Shown piece by piece: positions 1 through 5,656 of a stretch of 5,983 nt of DNA (positions within the stretch are counted from its first letter, which is position 1; every line of letters starts with the position of its first letter). The position numbers were made by a program, and so were the translations under genes. Below the pieces are notes generated by a model that was not told where the DNA came from, ran no database searches, and saw only the letters and a list, made by a program, of their open reading frames with translations. The stretch spans positions 1 to 5,983 of the forward strand of contig JAUXIQ010000142.1 in NCBI GenBank assembly GCA_030620925.1. The letters run 5' to 3'. The stretch is from JAUXIQ01 sp030620925 [NCBI: Nitrospinota bacterium] (GTDB lineage: Bacteria; JAUXIQ01).

Positions 1-22
1 AATATGGCCGGTTGCCCATATT
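1..22. repeat. short inverted repeat (hairpin) at the left edge
   Basis: AATATGG (1-7) and CCATATT (16-22) are perfect 7-bp inverted arms around an 8-nt loop. No T-run follows directly on either visible side, and the left side is cut by the window edge. It lies downstream of the minus-strand open frame that stops at 49-51, so it could be part of a terminator or a small cruciform. Function unknown. Confidence 0.35.
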
Positions 23-48
23 AATGGGCGTTCTGAGACCTCATTTTT

Positions 49-261
49 TTAAGCCTCGAACCCAACCAGAAAAAAGTACGATCTTACCACCCCGCAACGC
101 CTCTCGGGGACACTGAAGCCGTAATTAAGGTAGTAATTGCCTATTGAAATATTGAGGTCATCGGTAGGCATGTTGGGTGTGGAGTACAGGGAGAACTCTT
201 GATTGAGTACGCGGAATGAACCGAAGGGTAGGATTAAAGAAAAGGGGCCAGCCTCATCAGG
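49..261 (-). other. start-less open frame, possible decayed gene fragment
   Basis: On the minus strand this frame is open for 71 codons between a TAG (262-264) and the TAA at 49-51. The only ATG is internal (169-171) and would give about 40 residues. The translation is not low-complexity: it contains stretches such as FRVLNQEFSLYS and LNISIGNYYLNYGFSV, rich in aromatic and polar residues, which could be beta-strand protein. I recognise no family. The frame begins inside the hairpin terminator that follows the tRNA fragment, so there is no promoter or ribosome-binding site for it in the window. It may be the tail of an old gene cut by integration, or chance. Confidence 0.2.
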
Positions 262-272
262 CTAACCCCTTT
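236..272 (-). terminator. intrinsic terminator, bidirectional, downstream of tRNA fragment
   Basis: Arms AAAGGGG (241-247) and CCCCTTT (266-272) pair, followed inward by a 2-nt mismatch and a second stem AGCCT/AGGCT (250-254 with 259-263) closing on the 4-nt loop CATC. Read on the minus strand the stem ends in TTTTCTTT (236-243). Read on the plus strand it is followed by TTAATTATTT. It begins 8 nt beyond the CCA end of the tRNA fragment at 280-322, on the correct side. It is most simply the native terminator of that tRNA transcription unit. Confidence 0.75.
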
Positions 273-279
273 AATTATT

Positions 280-322
280 TGGTGGAGGGTATCGGGATCG
301 AACCGATGACCTGCTGATTGCG
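280..322 (-). other. 3' fragment of a tRNA gene (probable tRNA-Ala), attachment-site scar
   Basis: Read on the minus strand this is a clean tRNA 3' half: the 3' arm of an anticodon stem (313-317), a 5-nt variable loop (308-312), a perfect 5-bp T stem ATCGG/CCGAT around loop TTCGATC (291-307), the 3' acceptor strand ACCCTCC (284-290), discriminator A (283) and encoded CCA (280-282). The residue pattern at the anticodon loop (NGC then AA) and a U at position 70 fit tRNA-Ala, with its G3-U70 identity pair. The identity is inferred, because the 5' half is absent: no complementary GGAGGGT-type acceptor strand or D arm is found in the roughly 40 bases where it should lie (323-360). Ending near the anticodon loop is typical of tyrosine-recombinase attachment sites in tRNA genes. 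The adjoining terminator suggests this is the native 3' end, displaced from its 5' half by an insertion lying to the right. Confidence 0.7.
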
Positions 323-401
323 CCTACACTGCATAATTCTATAGCAATCAAAATGTATTCCATCACAGCATCGACAAAACATACTGTTTTTAAAGACAAA
401 A

Positions 402-443
402 TAGTGGAGGGTAAGGGATTCGAACCCGAATATGAAGATTGCG
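402..443 (-). other. second, degenerate tRNA 3'-end copy
   Basis: This stretch matches the fragment at 280-322 at both ends. The outer 12 bases agree at 11 positions (CTA in place of CCA, then the same discriminator A and acceptor strand ACCCTCC). The inner seven bases GATTGCG are identical (437-443 versus 316-322), and the lengths are 42 and 43 nt. Between these ends the T arm differs. It keeps the TTCGAA-type loop, but only three stem pairs form (GGG/CCC), with two mismatches. It is not a functional tRNA and has no 5' half. A second attachment-site remnant, from an earlier or tandem insertion at the same tRNA family, is the likeliest reading. Confidence 0.5.
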
Positions 444-665
444 AAGCCAAAAAGGCTAATTTTCATAAGGGCTTGATTTTACGTCTGGTTTCCCCTTTTT
501 TCACTAAATTCAAAGGCTTACTCTAATTCCAATACGTCCATAGGGTTCATTTGAGCCCATAGAGTTTGACTGCGTTTATCACGTTTTTATCACACTGGCG
601 GGGGTGCAGCCCCGGTTAAGAGAGTTCATGTCAGCACACTTATATTGATATCAAGTTGTTTTTTC
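444..665. other. non-coding stretch with small hairpins
   Basis: I see no supportable gene here. Short stems are AGCC/GGCT around an A-run (445-457), the GC-rich CGGGG/CCCCG hairpin (about 599-615), and the perfect 10-bp palindrome TTGATATCAA (645-654) just upstream of the promoter at 666. Short minus-strand reading frames such as the one containing SLNRGCTPASVIKT are too brief to assign. An integrase tail was considered but cannot be supported. Confidence 0.4.
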
Positions 666-695
666 TTGACAAGTATACTGGCTGTGAATAATAAT
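666..695 (+). promoter_or_regulatory. sigma-70-type promoter for the sigma-54 activator gene
   Basis: A perfect -35 box TTGACA (666-671) is followed after 18 bp by AATAAT (690-695), five of six matches to the -10 consensus. A shifted reading, TAATAA with a 17-bp spacer, is poorer. Transcription would start near 702, giving a leader of about 180 nt before the coding region at 883. The palindrome TTGATATCAA (645-654) sits just upstream of the -35 box and a 26-bp dyad lies about 30 bp past the start, so both positions suit regulators. No sigma-54 promoter (GG-N10-GC) was seen near it. Confidence 0.6.
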
Positions 696-731
696 GCACA
701 TCTCCGGTAAACTATTTTTATTTAAAACAGA

Positions 732-757
732 CATACTAGTTCTATAGGATTAGTATG
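732..757. promoter_or_regulatory. 26-bp dyad, candidate operator
   Basis: The two 13-bp halves CATACTAGTTCTA and TAGGATTAGTATG are inverted copies matching at 11 of 13 positions, with no spacer. The outer seven bases of each arm (CATACTA/TAGTATG) are perfect. It lies about 35 bp downstream of the -10 box, within the transcribed leader of the activator gene, where a bound repressor would block elongation or initiation. A dimeric DNA-binding protein is the natural ligand, possibly the downstream activator itself. It is not a terminator, because no T-run follows. Confidence 0.45.
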
Positions 758-804
758 CGGTGATTAACGTAGAAATGATATTCACTCCCGGGTCCCCTTA
801 TTAT

Positions 805-873
805 ATGAAGATAGCCGGGGCAAGGACGATGGGTTTTACACAATCCATCCATAGCTCTACTCGATTAGCATGA
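805..873 (+). other. possible 22-codon leader ORF upstream of the activator
   Basis: ATG at 805 (or an internal in-frame ATG at 829, preceded closely by AAGGA at 822-826) opens a frame ending at TGA 871-873. That stop overlaps an ATG at 870, which itself begins a three-codon frame ending one base before the activator start at 883. The peptide starts MKIAGAR, close to the activator's own MKIADAL. No good ribosome-binding site precedes 805. It may be a leader peptide or leftover from a small duplication; it may also be chance. Confidence 0.15.
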
Positions 874-882
874 AAATATAGT

Positions 883-2280
883 ATGAAAATAGCAGATGCA
901 CTGCACAAGGTTTGGCTAAATTACATTTGTAAAGATGATGCATTATCGAAGAATGCTGTAGTAAAGTCGCTTGGTGATGTGGGCATCGATACATACACAC
1001 CGAACTCCTGTCCGAACAAAGGCCCCGGTCTTCTTTTCTTTGACGAATTCGACCAATCAATCTGTGATTTCCTGCGTGAAAGTAGTCATTGCGGCCTCGA
1101 AAAGGTGCTGGCTATAACAACACCAGCGGCAACTTTAGCCGAAGGCGATGTCTGGCGCATATTAAAAGCCGGTGTATCAGACGTTATGGTCTGGAATGAT
1201 TCCGACAAATCGGCTAAGGAGGTTTTGGCACGATTAGAAAGATGGCGATATATAGATGACTTGTTGCGCTCACCACTGGTAAGGAATAATCTGATAGGGC
1301 AGAGTCCGGCATGGCTCTCTGCCCTGGCGCAGATGGTTGGAGTAACAAGCTTTAATGACGCATCAATCCTGCTCATCGGGGAAACGGGGACAGGCAAGGA
1401 GTTGTTGGCGAAGCTGTTGCATACCATGGGCACGCGGCCTGACAAAGGTGACCTCGTGGTACTGGACTGCACCACTATCGTGCCTGAGTTGTCGGGCAGT
1501 GAGTTCTTTGGCCATGAGCGCGGCGCCTTCACGGGTGCCGTTGCATCTCGCGACGGAGCCTTTGCAATGGCCAACGGCGGCTCTCTGTTCCTGGACGAGG
1601 TTGGAGATTTGCCGCTTGAGCTCCAGGCCCAGTTACTGCGTGTTATTCAAGAGCGCACCTACAAGCGTGTGGGGGGCAATACCTGGTATAATACGGACTT
1701 CAGGCTTATCTGTGCGACCAACAAGGATTTGTCCGCAGAGGTAAAAAATGGGGGCTTCCGCAGTGATTTATTCTATAGAATAGCTGGAGAGACCTGCAGA
1801 GTGCCCCCGCTCCGTGAACGTACCGAAGATATAATCCAGCTTGCAACCCACTTTATCAAGCAACTTCGGCCTGAAGAGAAGCCCCTTGAAATGAATTGGT
1901 TTGTAAAAAAATTCCTGTTGAGCCGTAAATACCCCGGCAATGTGCGCGAGCTGCAACAACTGGTATCCCGCATGATGTATCGCCATGTGGGTACGGGTCC
2001 GATCACCATTGGAGACATCCCGGAGGATGAGCGCAATGATAGCATGCTCGATATCGCTTCACGGGAATGGATCGATAAGTCTTTCGATAGATCTATCCGT
2101 CGCGCAATCTCACATGGTGTTGGGCTAAAGGATATAGGCCGTGCAGCGGAAAACGCTGCGTTTCGTATAGCGCTCCGGGAAGAGAACGACAACTCTGAGC
2201 GAGCGGCACGCAAGCTGGGGATAACAAAGCGGGCGGTGCAGGAGCGTAAGGCCGGCCGTCTTAAAAGCTGGAACGCTTAA
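883..2280 (+). CDS. sigma-54-dependent transcriptional activator (NtrC-type AAA+), degenerate receiver domain
   Basis: A 465-residue bacterial enhancer-binding protein that uses ATP to open promoters held by sigma-54 RNA polymerase. Seen in order: an N-terminal receiver-like region (about 48-122), with a beta-3-like strand ending at D54 and a GVSD segment resembling the GAxD of receivers. It lacks the acidic pair at the start and the conserved lysine near 104, so ordinary phosphorylation is doubtful. The AAA+ domain follows with Walker A GETGTGKE (166-173), the sigma-54-contacting GAFTGA loop (214-219), Walker B LFLDEVG (235-241), sensor I ATN (278-280), arginine-finger region FRSDLFYR (292-299) and sensor II NVREL (353-357). 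A Fis-type helix-turn-helix closes the protein (about 430-456). All ATPase motifs are intact. The start at 883 has no clear Shine-Dalgarno, so another start is possible, but the N-terminal domain needs most of this length. It is transcribed alone, convergent with the operon to its right. Function is near certain; its target and signal are unknown. Confidence 0.93.
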   Translation: MKIADALHKVWLNYICKDDALSKNAVVKSLGDVGIDTYTPNSCPNKGPGLLFFDEFDQSICDFLRESSHCGLEKVLAITTPAATLAEGDVWRILKAGVSDVMVWNDSDKSAKEVLARLERWRYIDDLLRSPLVRNNLIGQSPAWLSALAQMVGVTSFNDASILLIGETGTGKELLAKLLHTMGTRPDKGDLVVLDCTTIVPELSGSEFFGHERGAFTGAVASRDGAFAMANGGSLFLDEVGDLPLELQAQLLRVIQERTYKRVGGNTWYNTDFRLICATNKDLSAEVKNGGFRSDLFYRIAGETCRVPPLRERTEDIIQLATHFIKQLRPEEKPLEMNWFVKKFLLSRKYPGNVRELQQLVSRMMYRHVGTGPITIGDIPEDERNDSMLDIASREWIDKSFDRSIRRAISHGVGLKDIGRAAENAAFRIALREENDNSERAARKLGITKRAVQERKAGRLKSWNA

Positions 2281-2386
2281 GGAGGCCCCCGTATACGTAC
2301 TGGGCATATACGACAAACTCTTCGAGGCCGTGGCGTTCACTCAGCGAAGGACTCTAACGTTACCTGCCGCTTTGCCGGCCGCGTAG
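2281..2386 (+). pseudogene. possible remnant of a small gene after the activator
   Basis: Directly after the activator stop lies GGAGG (2281-2285). Five bases later (2291) an open frame begins with codons reading VYVLGIYDKLFEAVAF (2291-2338) and then continues with TQRRTL and an alanine-proline tail to TAG at 2384. The first 16 residues look like genuine protein, and I have an unverified recollection of small conserved proteins with a similar start. After position 2338 the frame simply runs antisense through the end of the neighbouring hydrolase. The first codon is GTA, not a start codon, as if GTG or ATG had mutated. I read it as a truncated second gene of the activator's operon. Chance is the alternative. 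Confidence 0.3.
2290..2312. repeat. small dyad in the convergent gap
   Basis: CGTATA (2290-2295) and TATACG (2307-2312) are 6-bp inverted arms around an 11-nt loop, in the 60-bp gap between two genes that face each other. There is no T-run after it on either strand, so it does not qualify as an intrinsic terminator. No other terminator is visible in this gap. Confidence 0.25.
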
Positions 2387-3159
2387 GGGTCTATCACCCG
2401 CGCAAGCGGCCGCGTACGCACCCCCCTGATCAGCCTTAGAAGGTTCCCTCCCAATACGAGCTGTTCATCCGATGGGGAAAGGCCAAGGGCGCGCACCTTA
2501 GCCAGCTCAAGACCGGGGTGCAGCCACGGGCCGTCTGAACCGAAGAGTATCTTCTTAGCACCCGCCTCCCGGACGGCTCTTTCTAGCAGATCAAAGCTGC
2601 GGACGCCGGAGGTATCTGCAAAGATATTCGGGCGGCGGACCAGATGGTCGGTCAATGCAAACTGCGCTTTCCAGTCATCCGAAAAGCTACCCATGTGCGG
2701 AATGATGAAAGCGACATCGGGGTATTGTGACGCCAGAAGCTCCACCATCGGCACCTCACCCCCGACGTCATATAGTATCGGCAGTTTAAAGGCACGTCCG
2801 GCCTCACAGACCTCTCTTGTTATACGCGCATCGTGGCGGTGCACCTTGATTCCACAAAAACCGTATCTCTGAACCGCCTCCCTTATCATTGAATTTATAC
2901 GCCCTCTATCCCGCTTAGGGTGGACCATGGCAAACCCGTAGAAGCGGCCCGGGCTGCCGGCAACGATCCGCGCCAGCTCCCTGTTAGCCGCTCTGTAGTT
3001 GTTGCCGAATGCCGGAAAGAGCACCGTTCGCTTGATCCCCGCCTTTACAGCTCTTTTTATATAGCGTTCAAGCGGCGCCGCCGTATCCCATGGACCGGTA
3101 AAGCCGTCCCCCTTGCCTGCGTGACAGTGGCAGTCTATGATAACCGAAGGTGTCTTCAT
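2341..3159 (-). CDS. amidohydrolase family 2 (metal-dependent TIM-barrel hydrolase)
   Basis: A complete 272-residue protein of the amidohydrolase-2 type, cytoplasmic by lack of a signal peptide. Metal-binding and active-site features seen: HxH at H11/H13 in DCHCH, GIKVHRH (103-109) at the strand-5 position, PHMG with H155, ADTSG (181-185), GSDGPW with the catalytic-type D209, and GGN (237-239) near the end. In many relatives the strand before PHMG carries a histidine in a 'pvxiHtG' motif. Here it reads LPILYDVG, with D131 at that place, so metal binding may differ. The family hydrolyses or decarboxylates small carboxylate or amide substrates; the substrate cannot be read. The start is firm: GAGG lies six bases upstream (3166-3169), and the ATG overlaps the stop of the preceding peptidase gene as ATGA. 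It is the last gene of the operon, with no terminator seen before the converging activator gene. Confidence 0.85.
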   Translation of the reverse strand: MKTPSVIIDCHCHAGKGDGFTGPWDTAAPLERYIKRAVKAGIKRTVLFPAFGNNYRAANRELARIVAGSPGRFYGFAMVHPKRDRGRINSMIREAVQRYGFCGIKVHRHDARITREVCEAGRAFKLPILYDVGGEVPMVELLASQYPDVAFIIPHMGSFSDDWKAQFALTDHLVRRPNIFADTSGVRSFDLLERAVREAGAKKILFGSDGPWLHPGLELAKVRALGLSPSDEQLVLGGNLLRLIRGVRTRPLARVIDPYAAGKAAGNVRVLR

Positions 3160-4604
3160 GCATTACCTCGAAGTGCCGCCGGCATGCGCTTTACCCGTCC
3201 TTTCGCAGGATGGGCCATCAGGCTTCGTCTGGAGGCGATCTCCGCCAAAAACCTGATGCAGGCCGCTATGCCTTTGTAAAAGTTGGGTAGATGAAACTTT
3301 TCATCAGGGGCATGGATACGGTCGCCGGGCAGTCCGAAGCCCATGAGAACCGTAGGAACGCCGAGTATCTCCTTGAAGAGATTTACAGCCGGTATCGTTC
3401 CGCCCGACCGGACGAATACGGGTTTTGAACCGAAGGCCTTGCTATATGCCGCTTCTGCCGCATTTATGGAAAAGTGGTTGCGGTTGATCTCTATGGGTTT
3501 GGCGCTGAGCGTTGTGCGAATAGAGCAATGGACGGTTCGCGGGGTGATACGCCTGATGTGCCGGCGAACCAGATCTTCGATTTCGCGAGGTTGCTGTCCT
3601 TTGACGAGGCGAAAGCCGAGCTTTGCCCGGGCAAGTGCGGGGATTATCGATTTGTTCCCCTTGCCCTGGTACCCCCCGGTGATCCCGTTAATGGTCAGGG
3701 CGGGACGGATCGTTGTCCTCTCGTACTGCGTGAATCCGTATTCGCCCCGGCCTTTTTCCACCTGTGCGTCACGGGTGATCCGCGCGTCGCTCGGGCCGAC
3801 GGTCTTCATATAGGCGCGCTCCTCTTCGCCGTACTCCAGTACGCGATCATAAAAACCCGGTATCGCTATTCGCCGGTTCTTATCATGCAGCCCGGCTATC
3901 ATCTCGCAAAGGACCTGGACGGGGTCGTGAACCGCCCCGCCGAACTTGCCTGAGTGCAAGTCCGCTTCCGGACCTCTCACTTCCAGCTCCATACTGAGCG
4001 CGCCGCGCAGCGAACAGGTGATAGCCGGGCGGTCCGGTGCGGGGATGCTTGAATCGGACAGAACCGCAACGTCCGCCCCGAGCGCCCCCCTGTTTCGTGT
4101 TAAAAAAGAGGGCAGGTTCGGGCTGCCGATCTCCTCCTCCCCCTCGAATATGCACTTGATATTTATCGGCAGTCTGCCGCCGGCCGTGCGGAGGCAGGAC
4201 TCGAGCGCCTTTATCTGGGCCAGTAGCTGCCCCTTGTCGTCGGACGCCCCCCTGCCGTAAAGATCGTTGCCCCGGATCCTGGGCTCGAACGGCGGTGAGG
4301 ACCACTCATCGACCGGGTCTACCGGCTGTACGTCGTAGTGCCCGTAGAAGAGAACGGTAGGTCCGTCCGGCCTGCCGCGCGAATCGGCGTAGACCAACGG
4401 ATGACGACGGGTCGGGATGACCTTTACATTCTTAAGCCCCGCCCGTCTCAAGTGCTTCGCCAGCCACAGCGCGCCCCTCTTCACATCCTCTTTGTGCCTC
4501 GGCTGGGCGCTGACGGTCGGGATGCGGACGAAGTCCGTAAGCTCCGAAAGAAAGCGCTTGGAGTTGGCCCTGGCGTATGCGAGGGGGCCTGCAACATCAA
4601 ACAT
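3156..4604 (-). CDS. M20-family metallopeptidase (dipeptidase type)
   Basis: A di-zinc exopeptidase of the M20 family, closest in motif pattern to cytosolic dipeptidases such as the carnosinase-like branch. It removes residues from short peptides. All expected residues are present (numbering from the ATG at 4604, 482 residues): H89 and D91 in GHYDVQP, bridging D122 in SDDKG, general base E157 and ligand E158 in EGEEEIGS, D184 in LSDSS, the dimer-swap histidine H217 in DLHSG, and H431 in RIHAPDE. The lid/dimerisation domain lies between about 200 and 370. A basic tail of about 20 residues follows the catalytic domain, as an odd extension. I chose ATG 4604 because the protein then begins like relatives (PLAYAxxNxxRF) and GAGG precedes it by 10 nt. 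A TTG at 4634 would add 10 residues and overlap the upstream stop as TTGA. The downstream junction is an ATGA overlap, so translation is coupled to the hydrolase. Confidence 0.92.
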   Translation of the reverse strand: MFDVAGPLAYARANSKRFLSELTDFVRIPTVSAQPRHKEDVKRGALWLAKHLRRAGLKNVKVIPTRRHPLVYADSRGRPDGPTVLFYGHYDVQPVDPVDEWSSPPFEPRIRGNDLYGRGASDDKGQLLAQIKALESCLRTAGGRLPINIKCIFEGEEEIGSPNLPSFLTRNRGALGADVAVLSDSSIPAPDRPAITCSLRGALSMELEVRGPEADLHSGKFGGAVHDPVQVLCEMIAGLHDKNRRIAIPGFYDRVLEYGEEERAYMKTVGPSDARITRDAQVEKGRGEYGFTQYERTTIRPALTINGITGGYQGKGNKSIIPALARAKLGFRLVKGQQPREIEDLVRRHIRRITPRTVHCSIRTTLSAKPIEINRNHFSINAAEAAYSKAFGSKPVFVRSGGTIPAVNLFKEILGVPTVLMGFGLPGDRIHAPDEKFHLPNFYKGIAACIRFLAEIASRRSLMAHPAKGRVKRMPAALRGNA

Positions 4605-4630
4605 AAGACCGGTACCTCGACTCTCTTCGT

Positions 4631-5656
4631 TCAAATCGTGTGTGCTATAATAAAGTCTCTCACGTCGTCGTCGATAAAGACGGCCCTGTTGCCCCTCCCG
4701 CCGAGGCTGCGGGCCGATATATGAATGCCGACCAGGACGCGGCCGCCCTTGCTGGGGTGGCGCCTCACCCAGACGGGGCTCCCGCTGTGCCCGCCACAGG
4801 TGTCGTTCAAATAAGAGAGTATGCCAGTAGCCCTATGAAGCCTCACCGTCTGGTTGTAAGAACGGTACTGGTACGTTCCGCATAACGGGCTCCGGCCCGG
4901 GGCATCGAAGCCCCGCGCAGCGCAGCTGCGTCGCGACGCCGAGGAGCGGCACCCGAGTAGTCGTCCTCTCCGTCTCGCCCTTCGCATGCTCGCGGGACGG
5001 CCCGGGTCTGCCAGGTCCCCCGGATAACCGGAGATGTTAACCTTCAGCACGCCCGCCCTCAGCGGAAGCGGGCCGGTGAGCATGCTTGTACCGGTGCTGC
5101 CTCCGGGTCCGGGCCTGTAGGTACGGCCCCAGTCGCCAACGGTGTTTCCGAGAGGGTCATCCAGATGGATAATGGCGTAGTCGGTCTGGGTTGTCGGTTC
5201 ATAAATGTTGGCACCAACGGGCAGTTCACTGTTGCGCACCCCGCTGCGGCCAAACGGGGAGGTCGCCCCGTTGCGCCCCGGGATTACCCGCAATCTCGCA
5301 TCAGGAATTTTATTGTCATCTTCATCATGCAGGACATGCCCGGCGGTCAGCACGGTTCTGGGGCCTATGAGTGTGCCGGTGCCCCACGGTATCCAGTCGC
5401 CAACATCGGGGTGGTTCACTTCGATGCTGCAGATGTAGCGGAAGGGCACCCGGGTCGTATGCAAAATGGGCCTGCGCGTGTCCACCCCCAATATCTCGCG
5501 CTCATAAGCGTTATCGGCCCCGCCGAAGCCGCCGTATATCTCCGAATCTTCGTCCGGGAGCTCATCGCTCAGGAACTCATCGAAGATCTCCTTGGAGGGG
5601 TAGAGATCATCAAAGCCTCCTACCTCCTTCTGTCTATTGCCTGAACAGCATGTCAT
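4631..5656 (-). CDS. V8/trypsin-like serine protease with acidic pro-segment
   Basis: A 341-residue chymotrypsin-fold serine protease resembling the glutamyl-endopeptidase (V8, S1B) group. Catalytic residues seen: H107 in TVLTAGHVL, D159 in TDYAIIHL and S291 in GGHSGSPVW, followed by the GIHI strand (310-313). The first 53 residues are strongly acidic (repeated D/E, 11-54) and end at YERE before ILGVDTRRPI, which looks like the mature N-terminus of related enzymes. A zymogen cut near E54 is likely. I see no classical signal peptide; the protein starts MTCCSGNRQK. Residues 221-255 are an arginine-rich insertion (11 Arg of 35) absent from the usual fold; see the repeat entry at 4893-5006. The start is certain: AGGAGG lies six bases upstream (5663-5668), and the ATG overlaps the preceding stop. 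It is the second visible gene of the operon, just before the M20 peptidase, suggesting endo- then exo-proteolysis. Confidence 0.88.
   Translation of the reverse strand: MTCCSGNRQKEVGGFDDLYPSKEIFDEFLSDELPDEDSEIYGGFGGADNAYEREILGVDTRRPILHTTRVPFRYICSIEVNHPDVGDWIPWGTGTLIGPRTVLTAGHVLHDEDDNKIPDARLRVIPGRNGATSPFGRSGVRNSELPVGANIYEPTTQTDYAIIHLDDPLGNTVGDWGRTYRPGPGGSTGTSMLTGPLPLRAGVLKVNISGYPGDLADPGRPASMRRARRRGRLLGCRSSASRRSCAARGFDAPGRSPLCGTYQYRSYNQTVRLHRATGILSYLNDTCGGHSGSPVWVRRHPSKGGRVLVGIHISARSLGGRGNRAVFIDDDVRDFIIAHTI
4893..5006. repeat. in-frame palindrome-rich insertion bounded by 9-bp direct repeats
   Basis: CGGCCCGGG occurs at 4893-4901 and again at 4998-5006, exactly 105 bp (35 codons) apart. The 96 bp between are very GC-rich and full of inverted repeats: GGGGC/GCCCC around ATCGAA (4900-4915), CGCAGCTGCG (4921-4930), the perfect 12-bp GCGTCGCGACGC (4928-4939), and GCCG/CGGC around AGGAG (4938-4950). 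On the coding strand this gives residues 221-255 of the serine protease, an arginine-rich tract unlike the rest of the protein. Deleting one repeat unit keeps the frame and joins YPGDLADPGR to SPLCGTYQYR, the distance expected in V8-like proteases. It looks like a mobile palindromic element with a target duplication. Local expansion is the alternative. Confidence 0.5.

Noticed and set aside
280-322. 3' end of tmRNA instead of tRNA
   Set aside because: The segment has an anticodon-stem arm and a 5-nt variable loop directly before the T arm, which is tRNA layout. No tmRNA tag region is seen.
275-466. Minus-strand 63-codon frame
   Set aside because: It runs straight through both tRNA 3' fragments and has phenylalanine- and cysteine-rich, AT-driven composition, so it is not a gene.
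599-615. GC-rich hairpin as an intrinsic terminator
   Set aside because: Neither strand has a T-run after the stem.
676-700. Sigma-54 promoter overlapping the activator promoter
   Set aside because: The GG and GC pairs in TGGC...TGCA are 14 bases apart rather than the required 10.
1086-1574. Minus-strand frame of 162 codons opposite the activator
   Set aside because: It is antisense to the AAA+ core, which carries every family motif. The composition is serine/arginine-rich, as expected for a shadow frame.
3474-4260. Plus-strand frames opposite the M20 peptidase
   Set aside because: These are shadows of a fully motif-supported gene, common in GC-rich DNA.
4902-5030. A pair of compensating frameshifts in the serine protease instead of an insertion
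   Set aside because: An alternative open frame exists across the arginine-rich tract with GC-rich third positions. However, relatives have only a short link between GYPGD and the GTQ-like strand, and the exact 105-bp spacing of the 9-bp repeats fits an insertion better. Not fully excluded.
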